Source: JALOAD01 sp023228995 [NCBI: Candidatus Muiribacterium halophilum]
Lineage (GTDB): Bacteria > Muiribacteriota > Muiribacteriia > Muiribacteriales
Direction of reading: 5' to 3'
DNA length: 64,000 nucleotides
Assembly (NCBI GenBank): GCA_023228995.1
Contig: JALOAD010000003.1
Coordinates: 89,789-153,788, forward strand
Shown here: positions 26,343-37,289 of the stretch, in pieces
How the letters are laid out: every line of letters starts with the position of its first letter
How positions within the stretch are numbered: position 1 is the first letter of the stretch
Made by a program: the position numbers and the translations under genes
The notes under the pieces: model-generated
Databases searched by the model: none
What the model saw: the letters and a program-made list of their open reading frames with translations, nothing else
Told to the model about the DNA's origin: nothing

Positions 26343-28486
26343 AGAATTTCAATATATTCAGGTTTTTTTTCAACATTATCTATTCTTTTCTGAGACATAT
26401 CTTTAATTATTGAATTACCTTTGTCAATTGCTTTTTTATATGATGAAACAGCATCTTCAAACCTTTCAATATGCTGATAGCTTTCTCCTGCTCTAAAATA
26501 TGCTTTAGCATTAAAACTTGAATCAGAATCAATTAATGCACATTTTAAATATTCAAGCACAGCTTGTTTGTAATTACCAAAAAGTAAATATGCTTCTCCA
26601 AGATAAAACTGAGCCTGTATTTGATAATCTCTTATATCAGTTTCAGAAGCAACATAAGATGCATTAGCTTCAGCTTGTGAAAAATTTCTTATTTTAAGAT
26701 AAGATTTTGCAAGCAAAATTCTCATTTCATCTTTTATTATACTTCTTTTATCTTTATCTTTAATTAAAATTTCTTCAAGTATTTTAATTGATTTATCATA
26801 ATCTCCTGTATTAAACAAAGTCTTTGCATATATATACATAAATTCAGACTTATTTGAACTTGATATATTGTTTAAATTTTTTTCAATATAAAGTTTTGCA
26901 TCGTCATATTTTTCTTCAGCAAAAATTATATTAGCTGTAAATAATATAGATTTTTCATAATAAGTACTTTTTTTACCAGTTTTATTTAATTCTAAAATTG
27001 CATCATCTGATTTTTTTTGCTCATATAAAATCTCAGCTTTTGTGTAATTAATATATCCAGTATCTGTTCCTTCTGTTTCAAGAGCTGTTAAAAATTCAAG
27101 AACTTTTACATAATCTTTTTTTATTCTGTAAATATCAACGATTTTAAATTTTGCTTCTTTAAAAAGATTCGAGTTTGAAGGTATTTTATTATATTCTTTT
27201 AATGCTTTATCAAAGTCGTTTTTTAATAGATGTATACCAGCTTTTTCAAATATTGAGGAATTTTTTATTTTACTACTTTCAGATTTAACTTCAGAAAGTT
27301 CAAAATTTGCAAGAGCTCTATCAAAATTCTGTAAATTATAATAACATTGACCTGCAATATAATAGTTATATCCAACATTTATATTTTTTGATAAAATGTC
27401 TCTAATCTGATCTATAGCTTTTTGATATTCTCCTAATGATATATAAATATCTCTTTTTAATTCCATAATTTCCGCATCATCACTTTTATTATTTTGTAAA
27501 AAATCTAATGCTTGTTTATAATTTTTTTCTTGATAAAGAGATGCTGTAATAAAATAAATTGATTTTGTATGAATTTTTTCATTTTCACTTTTAATTAATT
27601 TTTCAAATTGTTTTCTAGCAAGAGTAAAATTAAGTTTTAAATAATATGATTGACCCATATAAAATATACTTTCATCTCTCAACTCATTTTTTTCAGATGA
27701 AATCGCAAAACTTTCTACAGCTTTTTCATATTCAGATAAATTAAAATATAAAGTACCTAAATAAAAAGCATATATATGTTCTTTTGTTTGTGAATATAAA
27801 TTCTCATAAATTTCCAAAGCTTTTTTGGAATTATTATTTCTTTTGTAAAAATCAGCCATTTTATCATAAATTTTTATATTTTCTTCTGCGTTTTCTTTAT
27901 TAATATTAGTTTCAAGAAAATTCAAAGCAGCTTCTTTTGAGTCCGAGTTAAAAAGAACTTCAGAATATTCAAGTTTAATATCATCTGAAATACTAGCCTC
28001 ACTTTTCATATATAAATTGTAATATTTAATAGATTCATTATGTTGCATTAATTTACTAAAAACTCTTGCTGTATTAAGTGTAGCTTTTTTTGTATATGGA
28101 GTTTGTGAATCTGCTATATCCTGAAAATATTTTAAAGCTTTTATATAATTTTTTAATTCCATATAACAATAAGCTGCTGAATATTTTGCATAAATATTAT
28201 ATTTTTCTGATATTTCCACACATTTTTCATAATTTTCAAGAGCATTTTGGAAATCGCCAGTATTATAATAACTCTCAGCTTTTGCAAGATATAAATCTTC
28301 ATCCATATATTTTTTATAAAGTTTTTCAAAATTTACCAGACCATCAAGAACTTCCTGAAAATATCCTTGTGAATACATTTTTACAATAAAATTCTTTTCT
28401 CTTCTTGCTTTTTTTTCTGACGAATATCCAGTAATAATTAATAATGATATAAAAATTATTATCAAAAACTTTTTGTTTTTATACAT
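26339..28486 (-). CDS. Large exported or anchored TPR protein
   Basis: The protein (715 residues) starts MYKNKKFLIIIFISLLIITG, an N-terminal signal or anchor; the position where a lipobox cysteine would be expected (IITG-Y) is a tyrosine. The rest is an almost unbroken run of TPR-like units such as AESYYNTGDFQNALENYEKC and AKTLFNTGDYDKSIKILEEI. I take the ATG at 28486 with GGAGG four bases upstream; a TTG 18 bases earlier overlaps the ispE stop. It lies in the ligA-ispD-ispE operon and overlaps the kinase-glycosidase gene by four bases. Such long TPR proteins often organise envelope complexes; no partner is known. Confidence 0.78.
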   Translation of the reverse strand: MYKNKKFLIIIFISLLIITGYSSEKKARREKNFIVKMYSQGYFQEVLDGLVNFEKLYKKYMDEDLYLAKAESYYNTGDFQNALENYEKCVEISEKYNIYAKYSAAYCYMELKNYIKALKYFQDIADSQTPYTKKATLNTARVFSKLMQHNESIKYYNLYMKSEASISDDIKLEYSEVLFNSDSKEAALNFLETNINKENAEENIKIYDKMADFYKRNNNSKKALEIYENLYSQTKEHIYAFYLGTLYFNLSEYEKAVESFAISSEKNELRDESIFYMGQSYYLKLNFTLARKQFEKLIKSENEKIHTKSIYFITASLYQEKNYKQALDFLQNNKSDDAEIMELKRDIYISLGEYQKAIDQIRDILSKNINVGYNYYIAGQCYYNLQNFDRALANFELSEVKSESSKIKNSSIFEKAGIHLLKNDFDKALKEYNKIPSNSNLFKEAKFKIVDIYRIKKDYVKVLEFLTALETEGTDTGYINYTKAEILYEQKKSDDAILELNKTGKKSTYYEKSILFTANIIFAEEKYDDAKLYIEKNLNNISSSNKSEFMYIYAKTLFNTGDYDKSIKILEEILIKDKDKRSIIKDEMRILLAKSYLKIRNFSQAEANASYVASETDIRDYQIQAQFYLGEAYLLFGNYKQAVLEYLKCALIDSDSSFNAKAYFRAGESYQHIERFEDAVSSYKKAIDKGNSIIKDMSQKRIDNVEKKPEYIEIL

Positions 28487-28500
28487 CAATCCTCCAAATT

Positions 28501-29316
28501 TCAACTTAAAAATTTAACTTTTTTTAAAAAATACAATTCTTTATTTAAAGATATATTTATATTTTTATCAAATATAAAAAAACATGCTCCAGATCCTGAC
28601 ATTCTTACAAATTCAAATTTATTTTCAAGAAAACAAAAGCATTCACTGATTTTATTGTATAATTTGAAAGCGGGTTTTTCAAGAACATTAAAAATTTCTG
28701 TTTTTTCAACCATAATACCTTTATTAATTTTATATAAAATATTATTTATACTAACATTTTTATTTTTTTCTTTTATATCAAAATTTTTATAAACTTCGGC
28801 TGTATTTGAATGAATATCAGGTTTTACAATTAAAAATTCTTTTTTTAAATTTAAATTCAATGGAATTATTATTTCACCTTTACCCATACATCTAGCAAAA
28901 TTACCTTTATAAATAAAAAAATTAACATCTGAACCTGTTTTTTCACCAGCTTGATACAGTATTTCATCGGAAATATTATATTTATCACCTAAAAATCTTA
29001 ATACTACTCCTGCATTTGAACTTCCACCAGCAAGTCCAGCTCCCATTGGTATATTTTTCTGAACTTTTATTAAATAATTAAATTTTTTAAAAGTTAATTC
29101 TTCAAGATTTTTTATAGCTTTATAAATAAGATTATCACTTTCTTTAACATTATCACATAGAACAACTAAACTATCATTCTTTTTCATATTAATAGTATCA
29201 AAAAAATCTATTTTAGCCATTATTGTATCAATTTCATGAAAAGAATCTTGTCTTTTATAAAGAAGATCAAGTGCAAGATTTATTTTAGCTGGACTTTTAA
29301 TTATAAAATTTTCCAT
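28501..29316 (-). CDS. ispE: 4-diphosphocytidyl-2-C-methyl-D-erythritol kinase
   Basis: IspE phosphorylates CDP-methylerythritol in the MEP isoprenoid pathway. The 271-residue protein starts with KSPAKINLALDLLYKR, the conserved lysine block, has the GHMP-kinase ATP loop PMGAGLAGGSSNAG, and ends with RMSGSGACFFIF, the third GHMP motif. It is slightly shorter than E. coli IspE (283). AAGGAG lies before the ATG. It follows ispD by 12 bases, a natural pathway pairing. Confidence 0.94.
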   Translation of the reverse strand: MENFIIKSPAKINLALDLLYKRQDSFHEIDTIMAKIDFFDTINMKKNDSLVVLCDNVKESDNLIYKAIKNLEELTFKKFNYLIKVQKNIPMGAGLAGGSSNAGVVLRFLGDKYNISDEILYQAGEKTGSDVNFFIYKGNFARCMGKGEIIIPLNLNLKKEFLIVKPDIHSNTAEVYKNFDIKEKNKNVSINNILYKINKGIMVEKTEIFNVLEKPAFKLYNKISECFCFLENKFEFVRMSGSGACFFIFDKNINISLNKELYFLKKVKFLS

Positions 29317-29328
29317 TACTTTTTCTCC

Positions 29329-31985
<2,657 letters not shown>

Positions 31986-32016
31986 TTAGAGTTACTAAGT
32001 TAAAAAGACTAAATCA

Positions 32017-32046
32017 GATCCCGGCTCAGAATCATACCGGGATGAC
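32017..32046 (-). repeat. ATCCCGG hairpin repeat between MFS gene and ligA
   Basis: ATCCCGG and CCGGGAT form a 7-bp stem with a loop of about 12 bases. On the minus strand the hairpin is followed by TCTGATTTAG and more T-rich DNA, so it could end transcripts from the MFS gene before ligA. Confidence 0.7.
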
Positions 32047-32106
32047 AAAAATAAAGAAAGTTAGTTAGAGGGTTTGAGGGCTAAAAACCTGCCAATAGTG
32101 AAATAG

Positions 32107-32278
32107 GAAATACAGTTAGCATAAATTCATTTTTTAAATGAATTTATTAGTTAGCCGCTAATTTGTAGCCTAGCTAGCACTCGCTTCGCTCATTATTAAA
32201 GACCTTCGGTCTAGCTTAAAAAACTCACTAAAACTCGTCAGAGTTTGCTTACTAGGAATATTTATATTCCGCTCACTA
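32107..32278. repeat. Hairpin array with constant separators (second array)
   Basis: Perfect hairpins of unrelated sequence follow each other: TAAATTCATTT/AAATGAATTTA (32122-32146), AGACCTTCGGTCT (32200-32212), AAACTCGTCAGAGTTT (32231-32246) and GGAATATTTATATTCC (32255-32270). The bases between them repeat: GTTAGC, CTCACTA, GCTTACTA (32247-32254) and GCTCACTA (32271-32278). The last two separators and the last hairpin match 8335-8366 in design; the stem GGAATAT-TT-ATATTCC resembles, but is not identical to, the one at 8343. Confidence 0.75.
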
Positions 32279-32385
32279 AAAAAACAATAGCTTTTTCACC
32301 CTTTCCTCTTTCACCCCTTCACGCTCTTTCTTGTCTTTATATTTTTTCCCTAACTCCGTATCCCGGTTTCATCCCGCTTCTATTT

Positions 32386-33600
32386 TTAATTTTTAATTGA
32401 TGCTCTCCGAGCATCCCCTAACCCTGGTATAAAATAAAAATATATTGAACTTATTACAATCGCTGTTCCCATTACAAATAAATTATTATAATATCCATAT
32501 TTTTCAATAGTAATACCTGCAACAAGAAATGACAAAGGAACAACAAAACATGAAACAGTCTCAAGTATAGAAAAAAACCTTCCTTTAATATTATCAGGAG
32601 TTATTTTTTGAAAAATAATCATAAGATTAATATTTATATATGCAAGAACAATTCCAAATAAAAACTGTATTATAAAAATATTTAATTTACTTGATGAAAA
32701 TCCAAGAAGTATAAGTAAAATTCCAGATAATACCATATTTAAAGTTATAAAGTTTTTAACATTAAAATTTTTACAAATATAATTTACAGAAATAGCTCCT
32801 AATATAGAACCAACAGCCAAAGCAATTTCAAAAATTGCAAACCACTCTACACCAAATGAAGATTGTTTAACAATTATAGGAATTATCAATATCATTGGCG
32901 GTCCAAAAAAATTCATTATCATAAATAAAAAAAGCATTTTTCTAACTGTAATATTTTTAAATGCAAAATCAAAACCTTGTTTCATATCTGCAAAAAATGA
33001 ATTTTCAATTTTCTTTTCAATATTTCTAATCTTTATAGGCATTTCGGCAAAAGCAGAAAATATATAGCTTATTCCATTAATAAAAAATGACCAACCTATT
33101 CCAATACTAGAAATTAATAATCCACCAATGCCAGCACCAAAAATTACAGACATATCTCTTATTGATGACTGATATGCCATAGCTTTATCAATTTTTTCTG
33201 ACTTTACAATAAATGGTATAGAAGCACTTATTGCAGGATTAAATAATGCAGAAACACAACCTATTAAAAATAAAAAACAATATATATGCCATGGCTGTAA
33301 AAGGTTTTTAAAAAAAAGAACACTCAAAAATATAATTAAAATACCTCTGATAATATCTGATAATACTATAATGTTTTTTTTATTAAATCTATCAACAACA
33401 ACTCCTGTAAAACATGCGAGTAAAATCACAGGAATTATGCTAAAAAACATAACATAAGAAGCACTTTGAGCTGAATTAGTAATATCAAGAATATACCACA
33501 TAACAGCGATAGAAAATATCCTATCGCCAATTTGTGAAACCATCTGACCAAACCACAATAGCCCAAAATTTTTATTATCAAAAATAAGTAATTTATTCAT
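32386..33600 (-). CDS. Major facilitator superfamily exporter (MFS_3-like)
   Basis: The 404-residue protein has about twelve membrane helices in two halves. The N-terminal half shows LLWFGQMVSQIGDRIFSIAVMWYILD and the loop VVDRFNKKNIIVLSD, which is the MFS motif A region, and a similar loop recurs after helix 8. This pattern fits the DHA3/enterobactin-exporter (MFS_3) group, usually drug or siderophore exporters; no substrate can be named. The C-terminus DARRASIKN is encoded by a hairpin (GATGCTC-N3-GAGCATC) followed by an AT-rich stop region, similar to the galE end. The ATG overlaps a TATAAT-like sequence, so its promoter or start is uncertain. Confidence 0.85.
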   Translation of the reverse strand: MNKLLIFDNKNFGLLWFGQMVSQIGDRIFSIAVMWYILDITNSAQSASYVMFFSIIPVILLACFTGVVVDRFNKKNIIVLSDIIRGILIIFLSVLFFKNLLQPWHIYCFLFLIGCVSALFNPAISASIPFIVKSEKIDKAMAYQSSIRDMSVIFGAGIGGLLISSIGIGWSFFINGISYIFSAFAEMPIKIRNIEKKIENSFFADMKQGFDFAFKNITVRKMLFLFMIMNFFGPPMILIIPIIVKQSSFGVEWFAIFEIALAVGSILGAISVNYICKNFNVKNFITLNMVLSGILLILLGFSSSKLNIFIIQFLFGIVLAYININLMIIFQKITPDNIKGRFFSILETVSCFVVPLSFLVAGITIEKYGYYNNLFVMGTAIVISSIYFYFIPGLGDARRASIKN

Positions 33601-33647
33601 TATATATTGAAAGTCTCAATCTTTACCTTTTTACTCTTATAAAATCT

Positions 33648-34622
33648 TTATTTTTTTTCAAACAATTCTTTTATTCCACCAATTGAACTCATTACAGCAC
33701 TTATTTCATAAGGCATATAAACAGTTTTATTATCACTTGGATTTTTAGCAATTTCATCAAAAGCTGCTATATATTTTAAAGCAACTAGATAATTTAAAGC
33801 TTCTCTTGAATTACCAGCTTTATTTGTAATAAGCTCAATTGCTTGAGATTCAGCTTCTGCAATTTTAAGTCTTGCTTCTGCTTCACCTTCAGCTTTAAGA
33901 ACATTTGCAAACTTAATACCTTCAGCATCAAGAATATTAGCTTCTCTAGCACCCTGAGCTTTTAAAATAGCTGATTGTTTTTCACCTTCAGCTTCAAGAA
34001 TTTTAGCTCTCTTATCTCTTTCAGCTCTCATTTGTTTTTCCATAGCTTCACGAATTTCTTTAGGAGGATTAATATCCTGTAATTCCACTCTATTTACCTT
34101 AATACCCCATTTATCAGTTGCTTCATCAAGTATAAGTCTTAATTTACTATTAATAACATCCCTAGATGCCAATGTTCCATCAAGATCAAGTTCACCTATA
34201 ACATTTCTTAAAGTAGTTTGAGTAAGTTTTTCAATTGCATCAGGTAAATTTGCAATTTCATACACAGCTTTAAGAGAATCTGTTATTTGAAAATACAAAA
34301 GAGCATTTATCTCAAGAGTTACATTGTCTTTTGTAATAACATTTTGTCTAGGAAAATCATAAACTGTTTCTCTTAAATCAATTCTAAATATTTCTTTTGT
34401 TGTATGAAATGATTCACCCTGAAAATTATGTTTTACAACTTTCCATGTAATATTTCTTACACCTTCAAATACAGGTATTATAACATTAATACCGCTTTGA
34501 AGAGTTCTATTATATTTACCAAGCCTTTCAACGACAATAACTTCAGCTTGTCTTACAATAACAATTCCTCTTATAACAAAAACTATTGCTAAAAAACCCA
34601 AAACCATAAGAATAACAGACAT
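33648..34622 (-). CDS. SPFH/Band 7 (stomatin/QmcA-like) membrane protein
   Basis: This 324-residue protein has one N-terminal membrane helix (about residues 3-22) and then the SPFH domain with VVERLGKYNRTLQSGINVIIP and VITKDNVTLEINALLYFQI, ending with an alanine/glutamate-rich coiled coil (AERDKRAKILEAEGEKQSAI region) and a C-terminal hydrophobic tail. Stomatin-like proteins form large membrane rings that organise lipid domains and control proteases. It overlaps the NfeD-like gene by one base; the two are a recognised functional pair. GGAGG lies six bases before the ATG. Confidence 0.92.
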   Translation of the reverse strand: MSVILMVLGFLAIVFVIRGIVIVRQAEVIVVERLGKYNRTLQSGINVIIPVFEGVRNITWKVVKHNFQGESFHTTKEIFRIDLRETVYDFPRQNVITKDNVTLEINALLYFQITDSLKAVYEIANLPDAIEKLTQTTLRNVIGELDLDGTLASRDVINSKLRLILDEATDKWGIKVNRVELQDINPPKEIREAMEKQMRAERDKRAKILEAEGEKQSAILKAQGAREANILDAEGIKFANVLKAEGEAEARLKIAEAESQAIELITNKAGNSREALNYLVALKYIAAFDEIAKNPSDNKTVYMPYEISAVMSSIGGIKELFEKK

Positions 34623-35074
34623 TATTTCCCTCCAATAATATTTTTTACTATAGCTTTACTACCTTCTATTTTTACAACTTCAACCCAAGTATCTTTTTCA
34701 ATTACACTATTATCAACCGGTGCTGCATACCATAATTCTCCACCAATTTTTACCTCACCAGGTTCTTCAATTGATATTTTTTTTGTAACTATGGCTTTTT
34801 TTCCCGAAAGTGCCTCTACATTTGTTTTTATATCAGAATTTGATGAGTTAAAATACGAGTAAATTATTTTTCTTACAAAAATAAAAAGAATAAAATTAGA
34901 AATTATAAAAACTATAGTTTGAACATAAGAACCAAAACCAATATAAGCTGCAACACCACTTAAAATAGCAGAAACTCCAATAAGACCAAGTACAAAACCA
35001 GGAGTAAACATTTCAACAATTATAAGTATTATACCGATTACAACCCAGTAAATCCAAATATCAAGTTCAGGCAT
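34622..35074 (-). CDS. NfeD-family membrane protein (short form)
   Basis: The 150-residue protein has three to four membrane helices in its first 75 residues (WVVIGIILIIVEMFTPGFVL and following), then a small OB-like soluble domain (about 90-148) with GKKAIVTK, GEVKIGGELWYA and WVEVVKIEGSKAIV. This is the short NfeD1b type without the ClpP-like protease. NfeD proteins partner with stomatin-like SPFH proteins, and the SPFH gene follows with a one-base overlap. GGAGG precedes the ATG. Confidence 0.9.
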   Translation of the reverse strand: MPELDIWIYWVVIGIILIIVEMFTPGFVLGLIGVSAILSGVAAYIGFGSYVQTIVFIISNFILFIFVRKIIYSYFNSSNSDIKTNVEALSGKKAIVTKKISIEEPGEVKIGGELWYAAPVDNSVIEKDTWVEVVKIEGSKAIVKNIIGGK

Positions 35075-35100
35075 AAATCCTCCAAAAGTTTTTAATAATT

Positions 35101-36441
35101 TTAACTTCTTATGAGATTTATAACTTCATCTCTTTTTTCTTCCATAAGCTTTTTAGTAGTTGCTTCACAAATAAATCTTAATACAGGTTCTGTATTTGAT
35201 TTTCTAACATTAAACCACCAATCAGTAAATTCTACAGAAATACCATCAATATACTCAATATTTCCATAAGAATACTTTTCTGCAAGTTCTTTCATTTTTT
35301 CATCAGGATCTGTGATTTTAGAATTAATTTCACCTGAAGAAAAATATTTTTTAAGCGGATCTACAAATTCACTTAATTTTTTATTTTCTTCGCACATAAG
35401 ATTAATTATCATTATCATTGCAATTATTCCACTATCTGTATTAAAATTTTCTTTAAAATAATAATGACCTGCAAGTTCACCAGCAAATATAGCATTTTCT
35501 TTTCTAAGAGCTTCTTTTATATTTGAATGGCCAACTTTACATTTTTTAGCAATTCCACCCATTTTTTCAACAGTTTCCTTAAATGACCAAGTAGTTCTAA
35601 TATCATATAAAAAAGTCGCTTTAGGATTGTTTTTAAGATATTCCATAGCAATTACAATAGAAACATAATCATTAGTTACAATTTCAGATTTTTCATCAAC
35701 ATAACCAGATCTATCTGCATCTCCATCAAATGCAACACCCAGATGAGCATTTGTTTCTTTAATCTTTTTTTGAAGATCAATCATATTATCAAAATCAAGA
35801 GGATTTGCATCATGATTAGGGAAATTTCCATCTAATTCAAAAAACAAAGGTATAACATCCATTTTTACACCTTTTTTTTCAGCTACAGCTTTGAAAAATT
35901 TAGGAATTGTTTTACCCGCCATACCATTTCCAGCATCAACAACTATTTTAAGAGGTTTCCAGTTTTTAACATAGCTAAGAAGATAGTCAATGTAATCCTC
36001 GTAAACATCTTTATCAATGACAGCACCCTTTCTTTCTGAAAGTTCAATATCTTCATAAGCTAATCTTTCAATTTCATCAATACCACTGTCATAACCCACT
36101 GGTTTTGCTTCTTCTCTACAGAATTTAAAACCATTGTATCCTGCTGGATTATGAGAAGCAGTAATCATTATTCCACCAGCTGCTGCAAGAAAAACTGTTG
36201 AAAAATTTATCATTGGAGTTTCAATAAGGCCTACATTTATTACATCAATTCCAACATCATTTAAACCTCTTATTAGATTTTCAGATAATTCTATACCACT
36301 TTCTCTCATATCACGACCTACAATAATTGGTGATTTACCAAAAAAGATTCCAGCAGCTTTACCTATTTTGTAAGCCATATCATCATTCAATTGCTCAGGT
36401 ACAGTTCCTCTTATATCATAAGCTTTAAATATACCAGCCAT
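35101..36441 (-). CDS. manB: Phosphomannomutase/phosphoglucomutase
   Basis: The enzyme moves the phosphate between C6 and C1 of mannose or glucose, feeding GDP-mannose or UDP-glucose synthesis. The 446-residue protein has all four family motifs: FKAYDIRG at the start, the phosphoserine loop TASHNPAGYNG with S96, the metal loop DGDADR (239-244), and the phosphate-binding FRKSNTEPVLRF-like block near the end (VRKSNTEPVLR). Whether it prefers mannose or glucose cannot be told. A GGAGG box precedes the ATG at 36441. It fits the sugar-nucleotide needs of the 4.7-23 kb glycan locus. Confidence 0.93.
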   Translation of the reverse strand: MAGIFKAYDIRGTVPEQLNDDMAYKIGKAAGIFFGKSPIIVGRDMRESGIELSENLIRGLNDVGIDVINVGLIETPMINFSTVFLAAAGGIMITASHNPAGYNGFKFCREEAKPVGYDSGIDEIERLAYEDIELSERKGAVIDKDVYEDYIDYLLSYVKNWKPLKIVVDAGNGMAGKTIPKFFKAVAEKKGVKMDVIPLFFELDGNFPNHDANPLDFDNMIDLQKKIKETNAHLGVAFDGDADRSGYVDEKSEIVTNDYVSIVIAMEYLKNNPKATFLYDIRTTWSFKETVEKMGGIAKKCKVGHSNIKEALRKENAIFAGELAGHYYFKENFNTDSGIIAMIMIINLMCEENKKLSEFVDPLKKYFSSGEINSKITDPDEKMKELAEKYSYGNIEYIDGISVEFTDWWFNVRKSNTEPVLRFICEATTKKLMEEKRDEVINLIRS

Positions 36442-36551
36442 AATTTCCTCCGCATTTATTATAAATTTTAAATTTTGTGTAAATAATAGGGTTATTTTAT
36501 ACTAAAAATCAATTTATAACAACTTTAGCAAATAGAGCGGAATAGTTAAAA

Positions 36552-36815
36552 GCAAAAAAAAAATCAACTCGGCAACTTGAGTGAACGTTGCGAAGCATAT
36601 AATATACGGATGTATTATAAGTGAAGGAAGGTAACAGAGGCTGTTGAAAAACTAAAAAGAAGAAACATTGATACAAAATAGGGTCTGTGCCGATCTCAAA
36701 TTTTAGCTTACATAGGTCGGCCTGACCATGCTGTTTGTTTTTAAAGTTAAGTTTGAAAAAAAGAAAACATAACTTTTTCAATAGCCTCTAAAATACCGAA
36801 TGATTATTTTTTTGC
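36552..36815 (-). mobile_element. MITE-like element A, long form carrying element B
   Basis: The ends are imperfect inverted repeats, GCAAAAAAAAAATC and, on the other strand, GCAAAAAAATAATCATTCGGTA. Most of the sequence matches the 140-bp short form at 37004-37144, but the middle of the short form is replaced by the 152-bp element B (36637-36788). No transposase is encoded. Confidence 0.7.
36637..36788 (-). mobile_element. 152-bp MITE-like element B, copy 1
   Basis: Terminal inverted repeats GAGGCTGTTGAAAAACT and AACTTTTTCAATAGCCTC bound 152 bp that are nearly identical, in opposite orientation, to 47427-47578. The ends resemble those of several insertion sequence families, but there is no transposase and only non-coding DNA inside, including the palindrome GGTCAGGCCGACC-like core. 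Confidence 0.75.
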
Positions 36816-36844
36816 TTTAAAGTAATGAAAAAAACAAAAAAACG

Positions 36845-36902
36845 AGATCCCGGCTCAGAAACATACCGGGATGACAAAAATTCAGAATAGTACCGGGATG
36901 AC
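36845..36902 (-). repeat. ATCCCGG hairpin plus a second half copy
   Basis: A full ATCCCGG...CCGGGAT hairpin (36845-36875) is followed by a half copy ending TACCGGGATGACAG (36883-36902). On the minus strand a T-rich stretch follows the full hairpin, which lies between trxB and manB transcription units and could act as a terminator. Confidence 0.7.
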
Positions 36903-37003
36903 AGAGTTTTAATTTCCAATGTCGAATGTTGAATGTCGAATTTTTCGAGGCGTTAGAAAATTTTCAATTAAAATAAAGTATGCAGGATTTTCTATAAACA
37001 AAA

Positions 37004-37144
37004 GCAAAAAAAAAATCTACTCGGTAACTTGAGTGAACGTTGCGAAGCATATAATATACGGATGTATTATAAGTGAACGAAGGTAAAGAGATATTTTATA
37101 TGGATGTAAAATATCGAATGGTACCGAATGATTATTTTTTTTGC
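37004..37144 (-). mobile_element. MITE-like element A, short form
   Basis: About 140 bp bounded by GCAAAAAAAAAATC and ATTATTTTTTTTGC, imperfect inverted repeats that extend inward to ACTCGGTA and TACCGAAT. It is almost identical to 51254-51393 and 51651-51790 and related to the long form at 36552 and 47400. No coding capacity. Confidence 0.75.
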
Positions 37145-37163
37145 TTTAAAGTAAAGAAAAAAA

Positions 37164-37269
37164 CAGTCTCGAAGGTCTTTACTAACGAGCGAAGCGAGTG
37201 CTAACTAGGTTGCAAAGTAGCCACTAACTAGCAAATTTATCATAAAATGATAAATTTGTGCTAACCGCA
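37164..37269. repeat. Hairpin/separator region next to trxB
   Basis: A perfect hairpin AAATTTATCAT-AAA-ATGATAAATTT (37233-37257) is followed by GTGCTAACCGCA, the same kind of closing separator as GCTCACCGCA beside galE. Upstream of it the words TGCTAACTAGG and CACTAACTAGC repeat, and GAGCGAAGCGAGTGC matches 32175-32190 in reverse. Confidence 0.65.
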
Positions 37270-37289
37270 TTAGCTATCTCACTCGTTTT

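Larger units (their letters stand above)
36442..37289. other. Intergenic repeat mosaic between trxB and manB
   Basis: No gene is supported in these 848 bases. They hold one long-form element A with element B inside it (36552-36815), an ATCCCGG hairpin plus half copy (36845-36902), AATGTCGAA repeats (about 36910-36950), a short-form element A (37004-37144) and a hairpin/separator region (about 37164-37269). A 90-codon open frame (36509-36781, minus) is carried by the repeats and recurs at 47434-47616, so I do not call it a gene. Confidence 0.75.

Noticed and set aside
33598-33620. TATAAT overlapping the MFS start codon as a leaderless promoter
   Set aside because: The box includes the first bases of the ATG, so transcription would start inside the gene; the match is probably chance in AT-rich DNA.
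36509-36781. A 90-codon minus-strand frame that recurs as a 60-codon frame at 47434-47616
   Set aside because: The shared part is the non-coding DNA of element B. The frames differ in length and continue into element A, and neither has a ribosome binding site.
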